Source: SVTX01 sp045638125
GTDB lineage: Bacteria; Bacillota; Clostridia; Oscillospirales; CAG-272
Assembly: GCA_045638125.1 (NCBI GenBank)
Contig: JAZUAS010000078.1
Location: forward strand, 1-9,975
Length of the DNA: 9,975 nucleotides
Reading direction: 5' to 3'
Shown here one piece after another: positions 1 through 4,024 of this stretch. A program made the translations under genes and the position numbers. Under the pieces are notes generated by a model. It was not told the origin of the DNA. It saw only the letters and a program-made list of their open reading frames with translations, and made no database searches. Each line of letters starts with the position of its first letter. The first letter of the stretch is position 1.

Positions 1-33
1 ATTATTTTGTTATATATTTTTTCAAAAAAGCTA

Positions 34-63
34 TTGACTTTTTATCCCCGTTTATGATATAAT
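34..63 (+). promoter_or_regulatory. Sigma-A promoter of tRNA-Leu
   Basis: A -35 box TTGACT (34-39) and a perfect -10 box TATAAT (58-63) are separated by 18 bp. The expected start is near 70, about 15 nt before the mature tRNA 5' end, which is usual for a singly transcribed tRNA gene. The match to consensus is seen directly; activity is inferred. Confidence 0.8.
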
Positions 64-84
64 AACTTGCGTTGAATAACAAAT

Positions 85-171
85 GCCGGTGTGATGGAAT
101 TGGCAGACGTGCTGGACTCAAAATCCAGTGGTAGCGATACCGTATCGGTTCGACCCCGATCACCGGCACCA
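85..171 (+). tRNA. tRNA-Leu (anticodon CAA)
   Basis: A complete class II tRNA. The acceptor strands GCCGGTG (85-91) and CACCGGC (161-167) pair fully. The anticodon stem CTGGA/TCCAG (112-116/124-128) encloses the loop CTCAAAA with anticodon CAA at 119-121, reading UUG. A long variable arm (129-143) precedes a T-arm with stem ATCGG/CCGAT and loop TTCGACC. The discriminator A168 and the CCA end (169-171) are encoded. The long variable arm and A73 fit leucine identity. It has its own promoter and terminator, so it appears to be a single-gene unit. Confidence 0.97.
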
Positions 172-208
172 AAAAAGAAGGTAGGCACTTGTGCCTACCT
201 GCTTTTTT
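171..208 (+). terminator. Rho-independent terminator of tRNA-Leu
   Basis: A perfect 9-bp stem AGGTAGGCA/TGCCTACCT (179-187/192-200) with a CTTG loop is followed by CTTTTTT (202-208). The A-run before the stem can pair with the T-run, so the hairpin could be extended across one A/G mismatch. It lies directly behind the CCA end. Confidence 0.88.
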
Positions 209-225
209 CGCGCCGACGATCAATG

Positions 226-306
226 GGTCGAGACCCTTCACTTGGCGACGCGTGCGTAAGGGTTCAGACCCCGATTTTCCCAAAGGGCTCGACGCCCTTT
301 GGAAAA
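226..306. repeat. Cluster of three small palindromes
   Basis: Three inverted repeats lie in a row in non-coding DNA. They are GGGTC-GA-GACCC (226-237), GGGT-TCAG-ACCC (about 260-271), and a longer one in which TTTTCC, a bulged C and AAAGGGC (275-288) pair with GCCCTTT and GGAAAA (294-306) around a TCGAC loop. None has a clean T-run immediately after it on either strand, so they look more like REP-type intergenic repeats than terminators. No gene is seen between the tRNA-Leu terminator and the next gene at 556. Confidence 0.5.
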
Positions 307-363
307 ATAATTACGTTAAAATCGGTACATTTTTGCTACGAAGTAAGAAATAATTTTCATCCC

Positions 364-392
364 TTGACAAATTTTACAAAAAGTAGTATCAT
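364..392 (+). promoter_or_regulatory. Sigma-A promoter of the sialidase-like gene
   Basis: A perfect -35 box TTGACA (364-369), a 17-bp spacer and a -10 box TATCAT (387-392, 5/6 match). The predicted start near 399 gives an untranslated leader of about 157 nt before the ATG at 556. The boxes are seen; activity is inferred. Confidence 0.75.
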
Positions 393-398
393 ATCTTC

Positions 399-555
399 AT
401 AAGCAAAAAAAGCAATAGACAATGCTTGAATTTTTCAGTAACACGGCACGACCGCGAGGCTAAAAAATCGGCGAATACGTAAGAAACCGCGAAAGACAGA
501 CGAAGAACGCAACGGATCATTTTGAAAATGATATATTTCGGTTAAAGGAGAAAAA
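399..555 (+). promoter_or_regulatory. Long 5' leader with operator-like palindrome
   Basis: The 157-nt leader matches no riboswitch class I can recognise. It contains a direct repeat ACCGCGA (451-457 and 486-492) and a perfect 17-bp palindrome ATCATTTTGAAAATGAT (516-532). The palindrome ends 11 nt before the ribosome site AAAGGAG (544-550). It could be a repressor operator or an RNA hairpin affecting translation. No terminator-like structure with a T-run was found in the leader, so classical attenuation is not supported. Confidence 0.35.
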
Positions 556-1836
556 ATGAAACCTATTGCAGAAAATTATACTATTGTAAAACGCTCTGAA
601 GATCCCAAAGAACAGTATCTTTATACACCGTCGGTGCTACGGCTGAAAAACGGACGCCTTCTCGTCAGTATGGATATAAGCTGTAAAAGCGGAGAGATAT
701 ACGCATCGGACGACGGCGGATCAACCTGGCAGTTAAAGGGAACCAGGATTTTTCATCACGCAAGGCTATTCCTTGACGGAGATACAGTGTATCTTCTTGG
801 GCATAACGGTGATCTTGTTGTCTTTGTTTCTCACGACAATGGGGAAAGCTGGAGCGAGGGAAGCTTTTTGACCTCGGGAGAAAGCTGGCATCAATCCGCG
901 TGCAGCGTTTGGTACAAGGATGAATACATTTATTTGGTTATGGAACGCGCAATAAAGGATCAGGGTGAAAGCTTTCCTTATTGGTGTCCTAATATTTTAG
1001 CTCCCGTTGTGCTGAGAGGAAGGCTTGGCAGTGACCTTACAAAGCGTGAAAATTGGCTTTTTTCACAGGAGGTAAGATTCCGTGATATAATGCCTGATGA
1101 GAATATGCTTGATTGGTTTGGCGTTCCGTTTTATAGGTCGGGACTGAAAAGGACGCAGGGTCAAGGACCGACTACTATGACGGAGTACCTACAAAGCTAT
1201 AATTACTCAGAGAATAAGCCCGGGATAGAATTTTTCACTCATCCCATTGGTTGGCTTGAAACAAACATCGTGCAGATTACCGATCCACATCACTATTGGT
1301 ATGACCCAAGCGGTAAGACCTTCCATTTGTTTATGCGCGCCCATACTGCGGGAAGCGGATATTGCTGTGTAGCCAAGGCGGTGGAGCATATCGAAAACGG
1401 CAAGGAATATATTACGATAGAGCCTGTTACCGCGCCGTCTGGGAAAAAGATGTTGTTCTTGCCAATGCCCGGCGGACAGATGAAATTCTATGTAAAGTAT
1501 GACGAAGTAACGAAGCTTTACTGGTTGCTGTCCACGCAAGCTACCGATACAATGTGCCGTATCGAGTACCTTGACAAGGAGCGTTACGGTCTCGCTTGCG
1601 ATGAACGCGACCGCTTGGCTCTCCACTTCTCAAAAAATATGGTGGATTGGGTCTTTGCGGGGCTGGTAGATAAAGGCGCGTCGCCAAAGCAGTCGCGTCA
1701 CTACGGCAGTATGGATATTGACGGTGACGACCTTGTTATCGTCAGCCGCTCGGGAGATGCCGACGCCTCCAGTGCGCATAACGGAAATCTGATCACCTTC
1801 CATAGAGTCAAAAACTTCCGCGACCTGGTATATTAA
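556..1836 (+). CDS. Asp-box (BNR) beta-propeller, sialidase-like protein
   Basis: A 426-residue protein with no signal peptide or membrane segment, so probably cytoplasmic. Two clear Asp-boxes (S-x-D-x-G-x-T/S-W) lie at residues 51-58 (SDDGGSTW) and 92-99 (SHDNGESW), with a degenerate one near 359-365. The blades start with a YTPSVLRLKNGRLLVS strand. The C-terminal stretch around residues 381-417, with RSGD, AHNGN and LITFHRV, resembles sialidase-fold proteins usually labelled exo-alpha-sialidase or BNR-repeat glycosidase. The classic FRIP motif is absent; Arg261, Arg381 and Arg398 are visible but cannot be assigned to the sialidase arginine triad by eye. Substrate is therefore unknown: sialic acid, another acidic sugar, or a plant or host glycan fragment are all possible. 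The start is supported by AAAGGAG with a 5-nt gap. It is a lone gene between its own promoter and a strong terminator. The family call is firm; the enzyme activity is not. Confidence 0.8.
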   Translation: MKPIAENYTIVKRSEDPKEQYLYTPSVLRLKNGRLLVSMDISCKSGEIYASDDGGSTWQLKGTRIFHHARLFLDGDTVYLLGHNGDLVVFVSHDNGESWSEGSFLTSGESWHQSACSVWYKDEYIYLVMERAIKDQGESFPYWCPNILAPVVLRGRLGSDLTKRENWLFSQEVRFRDIMPDENMLDWFGVPFYRSGLKRTQGQGPTTMTEYLQSYNYSENKPGIEFFTHPIGWLETNIVQITDPHHYWYDPSGKTFHLFMRAHTAGSGYCCVAKAVEHIENGKEYITIEPVTAPSGKKMLFLPMPGGQMKFYVKYDEVTKLYWLLSTQATDTMCRIEYLDKERYGLACDERDRLALHFSKNMVDWVFAGLVDKGASPKQSRHYGSMDIDGDDLVIVSRSGDADASSAHNGNLITFHRVKNFRDLVY

Positions 1837-1912
1837 TTTTTGACACTTGTTTGTGAACTTAGTATGGCGTACTTCCTTTATGGAAAATTAAGCAAAAAAA
1901 GCTGATTATATG

Positions 1913-1951
1913 AAAACAATATCCGTCGGTATTTCCGACGGATATTGTTTT
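1913..1951. terminator. Strong bidirectional terminator
   Basis: A perfect 17-bp stem, arms 1913-1929 and 1935-1951, with loop TATTT. The outer base pairs are AAAA/TTTT, so a T-run ends the hairpin on either strand. It can stop transcription from the sialidase-like gene on the plus strand and any read-through from the tRNA-Thr-like array on the minus strand. Confidence 0.85.
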
Positions 1952-1956
1952 ATAAC

Positions 1957-1987
1957 AAAAAATCCAACCCGATTGGGTTGGATTTTT
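1957..1987 (-). terminator. Terminator hairpin behind tRNA-Thr-like unit 1
   Basis: TCCAACCC (1963-1970) and GGGTTGGA (1975-1982) form a perfect 8-bp stem with loop GATT, flanked by an A-run and a T-run. On the minus strand it starts at the end of the tRNA-like unit and ends in six T. A 38-nt stretch containing it (1957-1994) is repeated exactly at 2151-2188. Confidence 0.75.
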
Positions 1988-2110
1988 GGAGCTGGTAATC
2001 AGAATCGAACTGATGACCCGACGTTTGCGTCAAGCAAACTCGCCAAGAGAGCGAAGCGAACGTGTGTCGTCTATTACCAATGACGTGCTCTACCGACAAA
2101 GCCTTGCAGC
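1987..2110 (-). pseudogene. tRNA-Thr(GGU)-like unit 1, interrupted
   Basis: Read on the minus strand it has the D-arm core GTCGGTAGAGC, an anticodon loop TTGGTAA (anticodon GGT, complement of 2076-2078), an intact T-arm ATCAG-TTCGATT-CTGAT, the acceptor 3' strand TACCAGC and an encoded CCA (complement of 1987-1989). Compared with unit 3, about 48 extra nt (2019-2067) follow the anticodon arm, and one A is added in the 3' strand of the anticodon stem. The 5' acceptor strand is shortened to GCTGCA. The D-stem reads GCTT instead of GCTC. It is unlikely to yield a normal tRNA unless the insertion is removed or tolerated as an oversized variable arm. Confidence 0.7.
2019..2067 (-). repeat. Palindromic insertion in tRNA-Thr-like unit 1
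   Basis: A 49-nt segment sits between the anticodon arm and GGTC of the T-arm side, where unit 3 has a single A. Its ends are nearly complementary: ACGTTTGC (2021-2028) against GCGAACGT (2056-2063), 7 of 8 pairs. An internal hairpin GTTTGC/GCAAAC (2023-2028/2034-2039) shares one of these arms, so at least two folds compete. A homologous segment is present at the same place in unit 2 (2227-2274). Confidence 0.65.
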
Positions 2111-2113
2111 AGA

Positions 2114-2131
2114 TCGCCTCTTTGTCGGCGA
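2114..2131 (-). repeat. Leader hairpin of unit 1
   Basis: An 18-nt segment with complementary ends TCGCC/GGCGA, upstream of the tRNA-like 5' end on the minus strand. It aligns without gaps to the leader hairpin of unit 3 (2439-2456). Just upstream is a decayed -10 region GATATGATACAAG resembling the unit 3 promoter, but here no -35 box is recognisable. Confidence 0.5.
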
Positions 2132-2150
2132 CTTGTATCATATCAAAAAC

Positions 2151-2181
2151 AAAAAATCCAACCCGATTGGGTTGGATTTTT
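2151..2181 (-). terminator. Terminator hairpin behind tRNA-Thr-like unit 2
   Basis: Identical to the hairpin at 1957-1987: TCCAACCC (2157-2164) and GGGTTGGA (2169-2176), loop GATT, with A- and T-runs on the two sides. Its exact conservation suggests a recent duplication of the whole unit or gene conversion. Confidence 0.75.
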
Positions 2182-2201
2182 GGAGCTGATAAGCAGATCT
2201 C

Positions 2202-2213
2202 GCGGCAAGCCGC
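2202..2213. repeat. Hairpin inserted in the T-loop of unit 2
   Basis: GCGGC-AA-GCCGC is a perfect 5-bp palindrome placed inside the T-loop, directly after the conserved TTCG read on the minus strand. Units 1 and 3 have no such insert, so the position of the insertion is clear from the comparison. Confidence 0.65.
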
Positions 2214-2226
2214 CGAACTGATGACC

Positions 2227-2274
2227 CGATGTTTGCGAAGCAAACTCGCTAAGTGAGCCTAAGCGAACGTGTGT
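2227..2274 (-). repeat. Palindromic insertion in tRNA-Thr-like unit 2
   Basis: A 48-nt homologue of the insertion in unit 1. It keeps the terminal GTTTGC-GAA-GCAAAC hairpin (2231-2245) and a second short stem AGCGA/TCGCT. The middle section differs from unit 1, while the ends are nearly the same. Confidence 0.65.
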
Positions 2275-2329
2275 CGTCTATTACCAATGACGTGCTCTAC
2301 CGACTGAGCCTCGGCGAAGTAAATAAAAC

Positions 2330-2361
2330 AAAAAATCGATCCCTATTGCGAAGGATTTTTT
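2330..2361 (-). terminator. Degenerate terminator behind unit 3
   Basis: An A-run plus ATC pairs with GATTTTTT across a weak, partly mismatched interior containing ATCC/GGAT. It occupies the same place as the perfect hairpins behind units 1 and 2, and looks like a decayed copy. Read-through into units 2 and 1 is plausible. Confidence 0.45.
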
Positions 2362-2435
2362 GGGGTTGTAATCAAAGTCGAACTGATGACCTCGTCATTA
2401 CCAATGACGTGCTCTACCGACTGAGCCATATCAGC
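2361..2435 (-). tRNA. tRNA-Thr (anticodon GGT), damaged acceptor; possible pseudogene
   Basis: This is the most tRNA-like unit of the array. On the minus strand it has a D-arm GCTC/GAGC, a perfect anticodon stem CGTCA/TGACG with loop TTGGTAA (anticodon GGT, complement of 2400-2402), and a T-arm ATCAG-TTCGACT-TTGAT with one G-T pair. The 5' acceptor strand GCTGATA is faced by TACAACC, giving only 4 of 7 pairs. Other Firmicutes tRNA-Thr genes end in TATCAGC, so the 3' end has decayed or been replaced. A CCA-like end is present. It is the only unit with a good promoter. A tRNA finder may report it as tRNA-Thr; function is doubtful. Confidence 0.6.
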
Positions 2436-2438
2436 AAA

Positions 2439-2456
2439 TCGTCGTTCTCTCGACGA
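2439..2456 (-). repeat. Leader hairpin between promoter and unit 3
   Basis: TCGTCG and CGACGA form a perfect 6-bp stem around a 6-nt loop. It lies at the very start of the predicted transcript, just before the tRNA-like 5' end. It aligns with the leader of unit 1, where one stem pair changes from T-A to C-G. Confidence 0.55.
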
Positions 2457-2463
2457 CTTGTAT

Positions 2464-2492
2464 ATTATATCAAACATAATTCGATTTGTCAA
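2464..2492 (-). promoter_or_regulatory. Consensus sigma-A promoter for the tRNA-Thr-like array
   Basis: Read on the minus strand: TTGACA (complement of 2487-2492), a 17-bp spacer, and TATAAT (complement of 2464-2469). All twelve positions match consensus. The start is expected near 2457. The -35 box begins only 19 bp after the ylbJ stop codon, with no terminator in between. Confidence 0.88.
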
Positions 2493-2511
2493 CCCCTTTT
2501 TGAAAAAATTT

Positions 2512-3648
2512 TTATCTTTTTTTGTGATTTTTTTTGCACACTGATCTCTCGACATGGCAAATCATCATTCCGAGCGTCGCGGCAGTGAAAAATATCGCGA
2601 TTGCAAATAAAATATTGTGCCGCGCACTCGCCCCTGCGTCCAATATGCTTGAGTTTAAAAATGTATCCTCGGAAAATGGCATAAATTTCAATACTGCCCA
2701 TGCAAGAAATGCGCAAACCACCCCTTGCACTCCTTTTGCTATAAAGTAGGGGACGAATGAAAATCCTCTCCCTGCACTTATGGAAATCACTTGAAAATGA
2801 ACCGAGAGCCCAGACCAGCCGAGAGCGGCGGCGCAAAGAATAATAGAAAGTGGCGCGTCAAGAGTTGAGAACGCACCGACTCCGCTTGATAGCTCAAATA
2901 CGGCGAATATTATCGATATCGGGGCGTCGGGGACGCCGAGGCCCGACAAAGAAACTCCTATGCACCCGATAAGAGACGAGAAAAAAACCACCATGGCGCA
3001 GACCGTCAGCATCGCTATGGCAGAATCCTGCACCGCCGACGTAAACAGACTTACTTCGCCGCTTGTTGCCGAGAGGCTTGCTTTGATAGCCGCCGAATTG
3101 CACGAAACGCATTTTTTACCCTTGCAAAATATTCTGCCCGCGACTCCGACTATGACAGCCGACAAAATGACGCAAGCATATAGAGCGACACCTAATTTCA
3201 GACTGCCAAAAAGCGACACTCCGACAGCGCTGATGACGAAAGCCGATCCCGGATTATTGCAAAACGTCATTACTCTCTCGGCTTCTTTTTTTGTTATCAT
3301 TCCGCGATCGTACATATTAGCGATTACCTTGGCGCCGATGGGAAAACCGCAGATAACGCCGAGAATAAAGGCGCAAGCTCCGCCCTCGCTTACCCCAAAC
3401 AGCAAACGGGTAACGTATGCAAAGGGGCGACAGAGTCGAAGTCCTATCCCGCTTGAAACCAAAAGCGAGGATATGACCATAAAGGGGAAAAGCGACGGTA
3501 TGACCGTATGCGCGCATAGTTTAAGACCGCTTTTCATATAATCTATTGCAATGTCGGAGCGCAGAAGAAACAGAAAAAAGGCAAGGGATGAGGCGGTACC
3601 CCAAATAAGCGCCGGAATAGAGAGACCGCCCTTTTTTTCTTTTGTCAT
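2512..3648 (-). CDS. ylbJ: Sporulation integral membrane protein YlbJ
   Basis: A 378-residue polytopic membrane protein of the nucleoside-recognition (Gate) fold group, close to the usual YlbJ length (about 400). Hydrophobic segments are seen at about 10-29, 47-69 and 87-105, with several more to a last one near 350-368. Signature stretches are CGFPIGAK (100-107) and NNPGSAFV (131-138). In Bacillus subtilis YlbJ is made in the mother cell under sigma-E and is needed for a resistant spore; its transported molecule is not established. The open frame extends 72 codons upstream. I chose the internal ATG because GGAGGGAGA lies 5-6 nt before it, and because the longer form would run across the divergent gene yqfC. 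It is transcribed away from yqfC with 58 bp between the two starts. No terminator follows it, so its message may run into the tRNA-Thr-like array. Confidence 0.88.
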   Translation of the reverse strand: MTKEKKGGLSIPALIWGTASSLAFFLFLLRSDIAIDYMKSGLKLCAHTVIPSLFPFMVISSLLVSSGIGLRLCRPFAYVTRLLFGVSEGGACAFILGVICGFPIGAKVIANMYDRGMITKKEAERVMTFCNNPGSAFVISAVGVSLFGSLKLGVALYACVILSAVIVGVAGRIFCKGKKCVSCNSAAIKASLSATSGEVSLFTSAVQDSAIAMLTVCAMVVFFSSLIGCIGVSLSGLGVPDAPISIIFAVFELSSGVGAFSTLDAPLSIILCAAALGWSGLSVHFQVISISAGRGFSFVPYFIAKGVQGVVCAFLAWAVLKFMPFSEDTFLNSSILDAGASARHNILFAIAIFFTAATLGMMICHVERSVCKKNHKKR

Positions 3649-3706
3649 AAAATTCTCCCTCCGAAAGTGTACTTTACTAAAAATATATTTTGTCCGAGGA
3701 TACAAT

Positions 3707-4024
3707 ATGAGCAAAGATAAAAACAAAAAGCATAGGAGTGGCGGATTAAGAAGCTTTTTAGAGGAAAAGACCGCTTTGCCCTCTGACGTGTTTGAAAAGG
3801 ATTTTTCGGTGGAGATAAGAGAGCGAAGCACTCTTTTTATTCGCGGTTGCCGAAGCATCGTCAAGTATTCTGCGGATGAGATGATAATGGCTGCTCGAGG
3901 ATTCGAGGTAAGAGTCAGAGGAATGGGGCTTATATGTACCGCGTATCATTATGGGGCAATAACGATAGAGGGCGAGATCTTGGGTGTTGATCTTGATGGA
4001 GATTTTGGGAGGGACGAGAAGTGA
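3707..4024 (+). CDS. yqfC: Sporulation protein YqfC (YabP/YqfC family)
   Basis: A soluble protein of 105 residues, near the family length of about 93. After a basic N-terminus (MSKDKNKKHR) it has the family pattern: LP..VF, then FSVEIRERSTLFIRGCRSIVKY, an amphipathic middle, and a C-terminal GAITIEGEILGVDL strand. The family is made in the mother cell during sporulation; the biochemical role is not known. The open frame reaches back to 3551, but that longer form lies antisense to ylbJ. The ATG at 3707 has GAGGA 6 nt upstream and matches the family start. Its stop overlaps the yqfD start (GTGA), so the two are translationally coupled. Confidence 0.9.
   Translation: MSKDKNKKHRSGGLRSFLEEKTALPSDVFEKDFSVEIRERSTLFIRGCRSIVKYSADEMIMAARGFEVRVRGMGLICTAYHYGAITIEGEILGVDLDGDFGRDEK

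Larger units (their letters stand above)
2181..2319 (-). pseudogene. tRNA-Thr(GGU)-like unit 2, doubly interrupted
   Basis: On the minus strand it has an intact D-arm GCTCAGTCGGTAGAGC and an anticodon loop TTGGTAA (anticodon GGT, complement of 2283-2285). The acceptor 3' strand TATCAGC (complement of 2185-2191) is followed by T and an encoded CCA (complement of 2181-2183). Three defects are seen: a 48-nt insertion after the anticodon arm (2227-2274), a GC-rich hairpin in the T-loop (2202-2213), and loss of the matching 5' acceptor strand, which is replaced by leader-like TTCGCCG. A product with normal tRNA shape is not expected. Confidence 0.7.

Noticed and set aside
91..402. Open frame of 103 codons across the tRNA-Leu gene
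   Set aside because: It runs through the tRNA and its terminator, and has no ribosome site or recognisable protein features.
399..555. Riboswitch or T-box in the sialidase-like gene leader
   Set aside because: No conserved riboswitch core or T-box motif was recognised, and there is no terminator hairpin with a T-run in the leader.
1840..1868. Promoter after the sialidase-like gene (TTGACA)
   Set aside because: The -10 position reads TATGGC and the strong terminator at 1913-1951 follows with no gene in between.
2019..2067. Group I or group II intron in a tRNA gene
   Set aside because: The insertion is about 48 nt, far too short, and lies after the anticodon arm instead of in the anticodon loop.
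1957..2435. CRISPR-like array
   Set aside because: The repeat units are about 180-190 bp and consist of tRNA-like sequence; there are no short regular repeats with unique spacers.
1986..2588. Short open frames on both strands over the tRNA-Thr-like array
   Set aside because: They are explained by repeated tRNA sequence; none has a ribosome site or a protein-like composition that is kept between repeats.
2960..3541. 193-codon plus-strand frame opposite ylbJ
   Set aside because: It is antisense to a clear membrane-protein gene, lacks a ribosome site and has no family resemblance.
3665..3672. Sigma-E-like -10 box GTACACTT (minus strand) for ylbJ
   Set aside because: The predicted start would fall inside the ylbJ ribosome site, and no good -35 lies at the right distance.
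3699..3706. Sigma-E-like -10 box GATACAAT for yqfC
   Set aside because: It touches the start codon, so transcription would begin inside the gene; no suitable later start exists.
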